A stretch of DNA of 64,000 nucleotides from DASRDR01 sp963812945 [NCBI: uncultured Candidatus Rokubacteria bacterium] (GTDB taxonomy: Bacteria > Methylomirabilota > Methylomirabilia > Rokubacteriales): NCBI GenBank assembly GCA_963812945.1, contig CAWEXD010000010.1:186001-250000 (forward strand). The letters are read 5' to 3'. Position numbers and translations under genes: made by a program. A model generated the notes under the pieces. It had not been told where the DNA came from and did not search any database. It was given only the letters and a program-made list of their open reading frames with translations. Shown in pieces: positions 26,286 through 35,579 of the stretch. Each line of letters begins with the position of its first letter. Position 1 is the stretch's first letter.

Positions 26286-27230
26286 TCACCCGGAGGCGGC
26301 GGTCGGTGCCTGGCGAATCTTGCGGAAGTCGATCCACAGGTCGGACAGCCCGACGCACGACACCGCCACCAGCAGGAGGGGCTGCATCGCGAACAGGCCG
26401 AAGCTCACCCCCTGGAGCAAGCGCGGCACGCCGATTCGCTGGAAGAAGTGGCGGAACACCGCCAGGCCCTGGATCGCATAGAGCGGCATCAGCACGAGGA
26501 GCAGGTTCAGCCCCGCCGTCTCCAGGCGATCGGGGCGCGTCACGAGCAGGATTAACGCCCCGACCACGCCCCAGACGAAGTGGTCGGGCACCGACTCCTC
26601 GGAGAATGCCCGGAAGCCGACCCGCCGGCGCAGGCAGAGCCGGGCGACCGCGTAGTTGGCGACGGCGCCGGCGAACACGCCGAGCCCGATCATCCCCGGC
26701 CCGGCCAGCCGGAGTGTCGCCACGACGAATCGCGCGGCATCGGTCGCCCATCCCGCGTCCTGGCCAGCGGCCCCGAGCCGGGCGGGCCACTGCTCGAACT
26801 CGGTCGCATGGGCAGCGATCTGGTGCTCCAGGTAGGTGATCGGGCCCATGCCCGCCGGAGCGAGGATCGCGAGCAGCGCGATGACGCCGGTCAGGTTCAC
26901 GACGGCCGTCAGCAGGGTCGTCACGCTGACCGGCCAGCCCCGGACGAGCCCGAGCCCGAGCACCGCCCCCGGAAGCACGCACCGCAGGGCGACCACGAGC
27001 ATGGCCGGGCCACCGCGCGCCACCCCGATCGCGGTCATCGCGAACCCGCCGGCCAGCACGGCGGCCAAGGGCCCCCCGAGGACGAGCGCGACGGCCACCG
27101 GGACCAGGCTGACGATGGCGGCGAGACCGCCCCACCACCCGCGCACGGAGACCGCCTCGAGGCAGGCGAGCCCCAGGCCCATTCCCGCCCCCAGCAACAC
27201 CGCCCGTCGCGTCTCCGGGCTCGCGCCCAC
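26286..27230 (-). CDS. DUF2232 polytopic membrane protein (YybS-like)
   Basis: A 314-residue protein with about eight hydrophobic segments (LLGAGMGLGLACLEAV..., GGLAAIVSLVPVAVALVLGGPLAAVLAGGFA..., LLAILAPAGMG...). The family is found next to rpsR and rplI in many phyla; its function is unknown, though its fold resembles energy-coupling S components and other small transport membrane proteins. Residues 205-215 (RLCLRRRVGFRAFSEESVPDHFVWG) correspond to the family's conserved cytoplasmic loop. It starts eight bases after rpsR. Confidence 0.8.
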   Translation of the reverse strand: MGASPETRRAVLLGAGMGLGLACLEAVSVRGWWGGLAAIVSLVPVAVALVLGGPLAAVLAGGFAMTAIGVARGGPAMLVVALRCVLPGAVLGLGLVRGWPVSVTTLLTAVVNLTGVIALLAILAPAGMGPITYLEHQIAAHATEFEQWPARLGAAGQDAGWATDAARFVVATLRLAGPGMIGLGVFAGAVANYAVARLCLRRRVGFRAFSEESVPDHFVWGVVGALILLVTRPDRLETAGLNLLLVLMPLYAIQGLAVFRHFFQRIGVPRLLQGVSFGLFAMQPLLLVAVSCVGLSDLWIDFRKIRQAPTAASG

Positions 27231-27238
27231 CGCGGGTC

Positions 27239-27475
27239 CTATTCGGCGACGTACGGAATCAGGGCGACCGTGCGGAGGCGCTTCAGGGAGCCCGTCAACT
27301 GACGCTGGTGCCGGGCACAGTTGCCGGAGATGCGGCGCGGGATGATCTTGCCCCGCTCCGTCATGAAGCTGCGGAGGCGCTTGACGTCACGGTAGTCGAC
27401 GGCCAGGATCTTGTCGACGCAGAACTTGCACACCTTGCGTCGGCCGAACCGACGCCGCTTCACGGGCTTGACCAC
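27239..27475 (-). CDS. rpsR: 30S ribosomal protein S18
   Basis: A 78-residue S18 with the N-terminal CKFC pair and a further Cys in [10 protein letters not shown], the zinc-binding (C+) form. Motifs [23 protein letters not shown] are canonical. Part of the rpsF-ssb-rpsR operon. Confidence 0.96.
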   Translation of the reverse strand: MVKPVKRRRFGRRKVCKFCVDKILAVDYRDVKRLRSFMTERGKIIPRRISGNCARHQRQLTGSLKRLRTVALIPYVAE

Positions 27476-27537
27476 CTGTTCGCCTCCTCGCTGTTCGCCT
27501 CGCCGGATGGATGCGGAGCGTCAGGCCCCGCGACACT

Positions 27538-27948
27538 TCAGAAGGGCACGTCGTCGGCGCCCGCAGCCTCCTCGACCGCCTCGGCCTCCGTGGACCCCGC
27601 CGCGGGCCCACCCGGCCGCCCGCGCCCGAGGAACTGGATGCGCTCGGCGACCACCTCCACGACGTTCCGCTTCTGCCCGTCCTTCGTCTCCCAGTCCCGG
27701 GTCTGAAGCCGCCCCTCGACCAGGACCGGGCTACCCTTGTCAAGATACTGCGCGGAGCTCTCGGCCTGCTTGCCCCACACGACCACCGTGAGGAAGCAGG
27801 TCTCCTCGCGCTTCTCCCCGCCCTGGGTCGTGTACGACCGGTTGACGGCCAGCCGGAGGTCGGAGACGGCGGTCCCGCTGGGCGTGTACCGCAGCTCCGG
27901 CGCGCGAGTGAGGTTCCCGATCAGGAAGACCTTGTTCAGGCTCGCCAT
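27538..27948 (-). CDS. ssb: single-stranded DNA-binding protein
   Basis: A 136-residue SSB. The OB fold spans 1-105 (SLNKVFLIGNLTRAPELRYTPSGTAV ... FLTVVVWGKQAE ... VEGRLQTRDWE). A short Gly/Ala/Glu linker leads to the acidic tip DDVPF, which recruits repair and replication partners. ATG overlaps the rpsF stop (TAATG). Confidence 0.97.
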   Translation of the reverse strand: MASLNKVFLIGNLTRAPELRYTPSGTAVSDLRLAVNRSYTTQGGEKREETCFLTVVVWGKQAESSAQYLDKGSPVLVEGRLQTRDWETKDGQKRNVVEVVAERIQFLGRGRPGGPAAGSTEAEAVEEAAGADDVPF

Positions 27949-28316
27949 TACCCGACCTCACTCACCGCCGGTGGCACCGGCTCCGGCGTCGCGGCCGGAG
28001 CCGCACCGTCACGTTTCACCTGCCGCCGACTCTCGATGACGCGCGTCCTCATGAACCGCAGCACCGATTCGTTGAGCGTGAGCTGCCGCTCGTACTCACG
28101 CAGGATCGCCGGCGTGGCGCGCACCTGCAGCAGGACGTAGTGCCCTTCACGCTGCTTCTTGAGCTCGTGCACGAGCCGACGGCGACCCCAGTCCTCGGAG
28201 GCCGTCACCTCGCCGCCCAGCGCGACCAGCGATTCCTGCACGCGCCCGCCCAGCTGGGCGACCTCCTCGTCCGTCAGCCGTGGATCCACGATCAGCAACA
28301 CATCGTACGTGCGCAG
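27948..28316 (-). CDS. rpsF: 30S ribosomal protein S6, apparent CTG start
   Basis: A 122-residue S6. The conserved N-terminus (M/L)RTYDVLLIVDPRLTDEEVAQLG is only obtained if translation begins at CTG 28316; an in-frame TGA lies just upstream and the first in-frame GTG (28301) would delete the first beta strand residues RTYD. AAAGGAGG is placed nine bases before the CTG, which supports it. The ATG inside the ribosome site (28326 region) is in another frame and gives no S6. The rest is normal: WGRRRLVHELKKQREGHYVLLQV, then a Pro/Ala-rich tail. First gene of the operon. Confidence 0.9.
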   Translation of the reverse strand: MRTYDVLLIVDPRLTDEEVAQLGGRVQESLVALGGEVTASEDWGRRRLVHELKKQREGHYVLLQVRATPAILREYERQLTLNESVLRFMRTRVIESRRQVKRDGAAPAATPEPVPPAVSEVG

Positions 28317-28464
28317 ACCTCATCACCTCCTTTGCGACCCCGGCAGACGCCGCCGGAGCAGTCCCCAAAGCGACTTAGGATACCAGCGGGTTCCTCGGGG
28401 GTGCAAGCCGACCGGCCGGCTTCCGGCCCGGGCCGGGCGTCGGCGCACACCGGAGCCCGAGCGC

Positions 28465-28500
28465 ACACTGGCCTCCGGGCATGCGCCCGGAGGCCAGTGT
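28465..28500. terminator. 16-bp perfect hairpin between groEL and rpsF
   Basis: ACACTGGCCTCCGGGC (28465-28480) pairs perfectly with GCCCGGAGGCCAGTGT (28485-28500) around the loop ATGC. It lies downstream of groEL and upstream of the rpsF operon. No T-tract follows, so it may act as a strong pause, a processing block or a binding site. Confidence 0.55.
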
Positions 28501-28518
28501 ATCGAGCTGACGCCGGTC

Positions 28519-28542
28519 TCAGGAGGGCGCGGGCCCTCCTGA
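28519..28542. terminator. 10-bp hairpin directly after groEL
   Basis: TCAGGAGGGC (28519-28528) pairs with GCCCTCCTGA (28533-28542), 15 bases past the groEL stop. First of two tandem hairpins; probably stabilises or ends the groESL message. Confidence 0.5.
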
Positions 28543-28557
28543 CCAGCGGTCTGGGTC

Positions 28558-30183
<1,626 letters not shown>

Positions 30184-30234
30184 GGACACGTTCCTCCTTG
30201 AGTTGTTGGCTGCTGGTCGGCGACCAGAACCGGG

Positions 30235-30540
30235 CTAGTCGAGGATCCCGAGGATGTCCTCTTCCCGCAGGATGAGGTACTCCACCCCGTCGATCTTGAC
30301 CTCGCTGCCGGAGTACTTGCCGAAGAGGATGCGGTCCCCTGCCTTGACGTCGAGCGGGAGCTTCTTGCCGTCGTCGGTCACCTTGCCGTTGCCGACGGCG
30401 ACGACCTTGCCCTCCTGCGGCTTCTCCTTCGCGCTATCGGGGATGATGATGCTGCCGTGCCGCTCCTCGGACTCCTCGAGACGCTTGACGAGGACGCGGT
30501 CGTGGAGCGGGCGAATCTTGACCTTGGTGGCCGTGGCCAT
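30235..30540 (-). CDS. groES: co-chaperonin GroES
   Basis: A 101-residue Gro[18 protein letters not shown], the mobile loop [25 protein letters not shown], and [14 protein letters not shown] at the end. ATG chosen behind GGAGGGAGG. First gene of the heat-shock operon. Confidence 0.97.
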   Translation of the reverse strand: MATATKVKIRPLHDRVLVKRLEESEERHGSIIIPDSAKEKPQEGKVVAVGNGKVTDDGKKLPLDVKAGDRILFGKYSGSEVKIDGVEYLILREEDILGILD

Positions 30541-30617
30541 GACGTGTGCCTCCCTCCTGGACTGGGGGTTGCTCGACTGGGGTTGACCGGCGGTGCGCCG
30601 GGATTTCAACTCGGCTA

Positions 30618-30644
30618 TTAGCACTCACCTGAGACGAGTGCTAA
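30618..30644 (-). promoter_or_regulatory. CIRCE operator of groESL
   Basis: TTAGCACTC (30618-30626) and GAGTGCTAA (30636-30644) form the CIRCE inverted repeat with its standard nine-base spacer, all 18 arm bases matching the consensus. CIRCE binds the HrcA repressor, which is inactivated on heat shock. The element overlaps the -10 box of the groES promoter. hrcA itself is not in this window. Confidence 0.95.
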
Positions 30645-30670
30645 TATAACCGCGCCCGGTGCCTTGTCAA
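30643..30670 (-). promoter_or_regulatory. sigma70 promoter of groESL
   Basis: On the minus strand a perfect TTGACA (30665-30670) and TATATT (30643-30648) are 16 bases apart, and the -10 runs directly into the CIRCE element. This is one of the strongest promoter matches in the window. Confidence 0.85.
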
Positions 30671-30896
30671 CCCCGAGCGTGACCCGGGGGAGTCGAGGGC
30701 CCGCCCCGGAGGCACGAATCCCCCGGTCGCGCCCATGTTTTCGGGCATTTCTGGCGCACTGACCAGGCGGGGCGCGGAGGCCACCCCGAGGCCGTCCTGG
30801 CGCTGGCTGTCCTGGAGGGCCGTCACCCGGCCGATGCCGTGAACCCGGAGGCGCTGGGATCGCTGACCGCCCGCCGGGCGGCGGGCCCGCGCGCGG

Positions 30897-31616
30897 CTAC
30901 TTCGGGCTGTGCACCCAGATCTTCCCGGCAGCGGTGAGCCCCAGGACGATCGTCCGTCCCTCACTGGTTGTGGTGATGGTGCCCGCCCACGGCGCGATCT
31001 CCTGGATCGCGAGGAGCGTGCCGGGGCGGATGCCGCTGCGCCAGAGATGCTCGAGGAGCTTCCGGTCGGCCTCGGCCTCCTCGGTGATCCGCTCGACCGT
31101 GACCGTGGTCCCCTCCGTGGCCCGGTCGAGGGGAAACGCTCGCGGGCCCGGCGGCCCGGTCATCCCGGGGATCGGGTTGCCGTGCGGGCACGTGGTCGGC
31201 ATCCCGAGGCTCTCGGCCAGCCGGTCCTCCACGCGCGGGGACAGGGCGTGCTCGAGACGGTGCGCCTCCTCGTGGGCCTCCATCCAGTCGAGGCCGAGGA
31301 TGTCGGTCAGCCAGCGCTCGATGAGCCGGTGGCGCCGGGCCATGCCCTCGGCGACGGTGAGGCCGCGGCGCGTCAGGACGATGTGTTTGCCTTCTCCGAC
31401 GCGGAGATACCCCGCGCGCACCATCCGCTGGAGGGCCTCCGTCACGGCCGGCGGGGAGACCTTCAGGTGGCGGGCCAGGCGGGCGCCGAACACGGGGCCC
31501 CCGCTGCCGGTCAGGTCGTAGATCCCCTCGAGGTAGTCCTCGATCGACGCGGTGGTGGGGCCCAGGCGCGGACGGGTGCGCGCGGGCCTGGATTTTCGGC
31601 TTGACACACTCGGCAT
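30897..31616 (-). CDS. DtxR/IdeR/MntR-family metal-dependent regulator
   Basis: A 239-residue metalloregulator. A winged helix (about 22-85) includes IEDYLEGIYDL, HLKVSPPAVTEALQRMVRAGYL and LTRRGLTVAEGMARRHRLIERWL; the dimerisation and metal domain holds EEAHRLEHALSPRVEDRLAESLG and CPHGNPIPG with the typical Cys, His and Glu ligands; the last 75 residues form the SH3/FeoA-like domain. Three domains and the divergent ferric-iron transporter point to an iron-dependent repressor (IdeR type). The ATG start lies inside the candidate operator, so it could also repress its own translation start region. Confidence 0.85.
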   Translation of the reverse strand: MPSVSSRKSRPARTRPRLGPTTASIEDYLEGIYDLTGSGGPVFGARLARHLKVSPPAVTEALQRMVRAGYLRVGEGKHIVLTRRGLTVAEGMARRHRLIERWLTDILGLDWMEAHEEAHRLEHALSPRVEDRLAESLGMPTTCPHGNPIPGMTGPPGPRAFPLDRATEGTTVTVERITEEAEADRKLLEHLWRSGIRPGTLLAIQEIAPWAGTITTTSEGRTIVLGLTAAGKIWVHSPK

Positions 31617-31631
31617 GTTAACGGTACCTAA
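31601..31631 (+). promoter_or_regulatory. candidate iron-regulated promoter and IdeR-like box of the ferric transporter
   Basis: A perfect TTGACA (31601-31606) is followed after 18 bases by TACCTA (31625-31630), a poor -10. Between and across these boxes 31613-31631 reads, on the minus strand, TTAGGTACCGTTAACATGC, which matches about 12 of 19 positions of the DtxR/IdeR consensus, including the full TTAGGT half. Binding there would block the fbp promoter and also cover the ATG of the regulator gene (31614-31616). Confidence 0.45.
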
Positions 31632-31758
31632 TCATCGGCGCTGGTTCCTCCGAAGTATAGCCGGGGGACCGGGCGCGACGCAACCAGGGCTGACCTTGGG
31701 ACCAGGCGATCACGACGCCGGCCCTCTCAGCCCGATACTCGAGGAGGAGATTACGCAG

Positions 31759-32775
31759 ATGCGATCCCCCGTGTGGCTCCGGCGCCTCGGCGCCGCGGCG
31801 ACCTTGGCCCTCGCCACGTCATTGTTCGGCGCCGGCAGCGGCGAGGCGACCGAGCTCGTCGTGTACTCGTCGCGCCACTACCCCAACGAGGCGGCGTTCG
31901 AGGCGTTCAAGCAGAGGACCGGCATCACCCTGAAGATCCTGAACGCGAGCGACGCCCAGCTGTTCGAGCGGCTCAAGGCCGAGGGCGACAAGACCCCCGC
32001 CGACGTGCTGATCACGGTCGACGCGGGCAACCTGTGGAAAGCCGGTCAAGCGGGACTCCTGGCGGCCGTGGACTCCCGTGAGCTCACGACCAACGTCCCC
32101 GCGCATCTCCGCGATCCCCAGAATCGCTGGTTCGGGCTGACCGTGCGCACCCGGACGATCATGTACAACACCCAGCGCGTGAAGCCGGCGGACCTCTCCA
32201 CGTATGCCGGCCTCGGGGATCCCAAGTGGAAGGGGCGCCTGTGCCTCCGGAGCTCGACGCACGTCTACAACCAGTCGCTCCTGGCCGCCATGATCAAGCG
32301 GAAGGGCGAGGCGAAGACCGAGGAGATGGCGCGGGCCTGGGTCGCGAATCAGCCGACCCTGATCGACGGCGACACCAAGATCCTCGAGGCGATCGCCGCC
32401 GGCCAGTGCGACGTCGGCGTGACCAACCACTACTACCTCGCGCGGATCCTGATGAAGGATCCGAACTTCCCGGTGCGGCCGTTCTGGCCCGATCAGCAGG
32501 GCGCCGGCGTCCACGTGAACATCTCGGGCGCCGGGGTGACGGCGCACTCGAAGCAGCGGACCGAGGCCATCCGCTTCATCGAGTTCCTCTCGAGCCCGGA
32601 GGCCCAGGGGATGTTCGCCAAGCAGAGCCAGGAGTTCCCGGTGAACCCCGCGGTCGCGCCCGACGCGCTGCTCGCCCAGTGGGGCGCCTTCAAGATGGAC
32701 GACCTCAACATCGCGGCCGCCGGAGAGTTCCAGCCCGCGGCGACGCGGCTCGCCGACCGGGTCGGCTACAAGTAG
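31759..32775 (+). CDS. fbpA: ferric iron ABC transporter substrate-binding protein
   Basis: A 338-residue periplasmic binding protein of the FbpA/FutA group. The signal peptide is about residues 1-29. The mature protein begins TELVVYSSRHYPNEAAFEAFKQRTG; GLTVRTRTIMYNTQRVKP, WKGRLCLRSSTHVYNQSLLA and CDVGVTNHYYLARIL carry the tyrosine ligands expected for Fe(III). GAGGAGGAGA sits eight bases before the ATG. First gene of fbpABC, divergent from the metalloregulator. Confidence 0.9.
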   Translation: MRSPVWLRRLGAAATLALATSLFGAGSGEATELVVYSSRHYPNEAAFEAFKQRTGITLKILNASDAQLFERLKAEGDKTPADVLITVDAGNLWKAGQAGLLAAVDSRELTTNVPAHLRDPQNRWFGLTVRTRTIMYNTQRVKPADLSTYAGLGDPKWKGRLCLRSSTHVYNQSLLAAMIKRKGEAKTEEMARAWVANQPTLIDGDTKILEAIAAGQCDVGVTNHYYLARILMKDPNFPVRPFWPDQQGAGVHVNISGAGVTAHSKQRTEAIRFIEFLSSPEAQGMFAKQSQEFPVNPAVAPDALLAQWGAFKMDDLNIAAAGEFQPAATRLADRVGYK

Positions 32776-32787
32776 TCCGCGATCATC

Positions 32788-34497
32788 ATGACGACCCCGG
32801 CCGCAACCGGGGTGACCCCACGGCCTCGGGCCCTTGGTGGCCCGGGGCCGTGGTTCTTGACGCCTGCCGCGTTCGGCGCGGCGACCCTGGTCGCCGTGCC
32901 CATCCTCGCCGTGCTCGTCTCCCTCGCGACCCCGGCCCACGAGATCTGGGCGCACCTCTGGCGCACGCAGCTGGCCGCGCTCCTCTGGAACACGCTCGTC
33001 CTGCTGCTCGGGGTGGGCGCCGGCACGCTCGCGCTCGGCACCGTCCTAGCGTGGCTCGTCGTCTTCCACGAGTTCCCCGGGCGGCGCGCCTTCGAGTGGG
33101 CGCTGGTGCTCCCGCTGGCCCTCCCGGCCTACGTGATCGGCTTCGTCTTCCTGGGCATGTTCGAGTTCGCCGGACCGCTGCAGACGGGCCTCCGGCACGC
33201 CTTCGGGCCGGCGGTACGGCTCCCGGACCTTCGCTCCGGTGGCGGTGTGATCCTCGTGATGACGCTCGTCCTCTACCCCTACGTCTACGCGCTGGCGCGG
33301 GCCGCCCTGCTCGAGCAGGCGCCCGAGGCCTTCGAGAGCGCGCGGAGTCTCGGGCGCTCGCGGCTCCAGGCGTTCCGGGACGTGAGCCTGCCGCTCGCGC
33401 GCCCCGCGCTCGTGGCCGGCACGACGCTCGCCTGCATGGAAGCGCTCGCGGACTACGGGACCGTCGCGACGTTCAGCTACCGCACCCTGACCGAGGCGGT
33501 CTACCGCGTGTGGCACGGGATGTTCGACCGCCTGGCCGCGACGCAGCTGGCCGCGGTGCTCCTCGGCCTCGCCGCGCTCCTGATGCTGCTGGAACGCCTG
33601 TCCCGCGGCCGCGCGCGCTTCACGCAGGGCCGCCGCCCGACCCGGCCGCCCGCGCGCGTGCCGCTCCGGGGCTTCCCGGCCATCGCCGCGTCTCTGCTGT
33701 GTCTCGCGGTCTGGACCCTGGCGTTCGGCCTTCCCGTCGGCCAGTTGCTCGTCTGGGCCGTGGGCATCGTCCGGCGGGACGGCCTCCCGCCGGATTTCCT
33801 GGACGCCCTCGGGAACAGTCTGGGCCTCGCCGCCGCGGCCGCGACCCTGACCCTCGGCGTCGCCCTGGTGCTCGCCTACGCGCTCCGGGTCCGCCCATCC
33901 AGCCAGATCGGGCCGGCCGTGCGCGTGGCGGCCCTCGGCTACGCCTTGCCCGGCGCCGTGATCGCGGTCGGGGTCTTGCTGCCACTGTCGCGCCTGGACC
34001 ACGCCCTCGCCTGGACGATCGAGCGCGTCCTCGGGGTCCAGGTGGGGCTGCTCCTCACCGGCACCGCCGCCGCGCTCCTCTACGCCTATCTCGTCCGCTT
34101 CCTCGCGATCAGCCTCCAGACGGTCGAGGCCAGCCTGACCCGGATCCCGCGGAGTCTCGACGAGGTCGCCCGCTCGCTCGGCGCCAGCCCCGGGCGGACG
34201 ATGCGTCGGATCCACGTGCCGCTGATCCAGCGGGGGCTCCTCGCGGCGCTGCTCCTGGTCTTCGTCGACGTCATGAAGGAGATGCCCGCCACTCTCCTGC
34301 TCAGGCCGCTCAGCCTGGACACCCTGGCCATCGCGATCTGGCGGCGCACTGGTGAGTCCCTCTGGGAGGAGGCCGCCGTGCCGGCCCTGATGCTCGTCCT
34401 CGCGGGGCTCATCCCGGTGATGCTGCTCGTGCGCAGCAGCGCGCCGGGGCGCGACGTCCTCCCGGCCACCCTGCCGGGCCGAGACGCCGAGCGGTGA
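32788..34497 (+). CDS. fbpB: ferric iron ABC transporter permease (fused two-half form)
   Basis: A 569-residue inner-membrane permease with about 12 membrane segments and two copies of the binding-protein-dependent transport domain, as in FbpB/SfuB. Each half carries an EAA loop: EAFESARSLGRSRLQAFRDVSLPLARPA near 180 and LDEVARSLGASPGRTMRRIHVPL near 465. It starts 12 bases after fbpA and its stop overlaps the fbpC start. Confidence 0.9.
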   Translation: MTTPAATGVTPRPRALGGPGPWFLTPAAFGAATLVAVPILAVLVSLATPAHEIWAHLWRTQLAALLWNTLVLLLGVGAGTLALGTVLAWLVVFHEFPGRRAFEWALVLPLALPAYVIGFVFLGMFEFAGPLQTGLRHAFGPAVRLPDLRSGGGVILVMTLVLYPYVYALARAALLEQAPEAFESARSLGRSRLQAFRDVSLPLARPALVAGTTLACMEALADYGTVATFSYRTLTEAVYRVWHGMFDRLAATQLAAVLLGLAALLMLLERLSRGRARFTQGRRPTRPPARVPLRGFPAIAASLLCLAVWTLAFGLPVGQLLVWAVGIVRRDGLPPDFLDALGNSLGLAAAAATLTLGVALVLAYALRVRPSSQIGPAVRVAALGYALPGAVIAVGVLLPLSRLDHALAWTIERVLGVQVGLLLTGTAAALLYAYLVRFLAISLQTVEASLTRIPRSLDEVARSLGASPGRTMRRIHVPLIQRGLLAALLLVFVDVMKEMPATLLLRPLSLDTLAIAIWRRTGESLWEEAAVPALMLVLAGLIPVMLLVRSSAPGRDVLPATLPGRDAER

Positions 34498-35540
34498 GTC
34501 TCCTCCGCCTCGAGCGGCTCACCAAGCGGTTCGACCGCCACGGGGCGGCGGTGGACGGGCTCTCGCTCGCGGTCGAGCCGGGCGAGATCCTGGCGCTTCT
34601 CGGGCCCTCGGGCTGCGGGAAGACCACCACGCTGCGCCTCATCGCGGGCTTCGAGCACCCCGACGAGGGCACGGTCGAGCTGCGCGGCCAGCTGGTCGCC
34701 GGCGCGGGGGTCGCGGTCCCACCCGAGGCGCGCGGCGTCGGCGTCGTGTTCCAGGACTACGCGCTGTTCCCGCATCTCTCGGTCGGCGACAACGTCGCGT
34801 TCGGCCTGGCCCGCCACGAGCGCACGGCCCGGACGCGGCGCGTGCGCGAGGTTCTCGACCTGGTCGGCCTCGGCGCCCTCGACCGGCGCTTCCCGCACGA
34901 GCTGTCCGGCGGCCAGCAGCAGCGCGTGGCGCTGGCCCGCGCGCTCGCGCCCGCGCCGGCGCTGATCCTGCTCGACGAGCCCTTCTCGAACCTCGACGCC
35001 GACCTGCGCGTCGCGATGCGCGAGGAGATCTCCAAGATCCTTCGGGCCGCGGGGACGACCGCGGTGTTCGTCACGCACGACCAGGAAGAGGCCTTCGCGC
35101 TGGCCGACCGGGTCGGCGTCCTGAACGCCGGGCGGCTCGAGCAGGTCGCCCCGCCCTACGAGCTCTACCACCGGCCCGGCACGCGGTTCGTCGCGGAGTT
35201 CGTGGGCGCGGCGGACTTCCTCCGGTCGATGGTGACGGAGGAGGGGATCGTGTCCGAGCTGGGAACGCTCGCCCGCCCACCGGGGCTCGCGCCGGGCCAG
35301 GCGGTCGACATCATGATCCGCCCCGACGACATCGATTTCATCCCGCACCCGGAGGGCGACGTCCTGGTGATGGGCCGCCAGTTCCTCGGCGCCGACCACC
35401 TCTATCGGCTGCGGCTGACCTCCGGGGCGCGCGTCCACTCGGTGCAGCCGTCGGCGACCCTCTATCCCGCGGGGACGCGGGTCCGCATCGTGGCGAACCT
35501 GCTCCACGTGGTGGCGTTCCCGCTCGCCGACGCGGGATAG
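34494..35540 (+). CDS. fbpC: ferric iron ABC transporter ATP-binding protein
   Basis: A 348-residue ABC ATPase: LLGPSGCGKTTTLRLIAGFE (Walker A), VFQDYALFPHLSVGDNVAFG (Q loop), ELSGGQQQRVALARALAP (signature), LILLDEPFSNLD (Walker B) and TTAVFVTHDQEEA (His switch). The C-terminal 110 residues form a TOBE-like regulatory region. GTG start overlapping fbpB by four bases. Confidence 0.92.
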   Translation: MSLLRLERLTKRFDRHGAAVDGLSLAVEPGEILALLGPSGCGKTTTLRLIAGFEHPDEGTVELRGQLVAGAGVAVPPEARGVGVVFQDYALFPHLSVGDNVAFGLARHERTARTRRVREVLDLVGLGALDRRFPHELSGGQQQRVALARALAPAPALILLDEPFSNLDADLRVAMREEISKILRAAGTTAVFVTHDQEEAFALADRVGVLNAGRLEQVAPPYELYHRPGTRFVAEFVGAADFLRSMVTEEGIVSELGTLARPPGLAPGQAVDIMIRPDDIDFIPHPEGDVLVMGRQFLGADHLYRLRLTSGARVHSVQPSATLYPAGTRVRIVANLLHVVAFPLADAG

Positions 35541-35579
35541 CGCCGGCGCGAGCCGGCGGGCCCGGCGGTCGCCGGGGGG

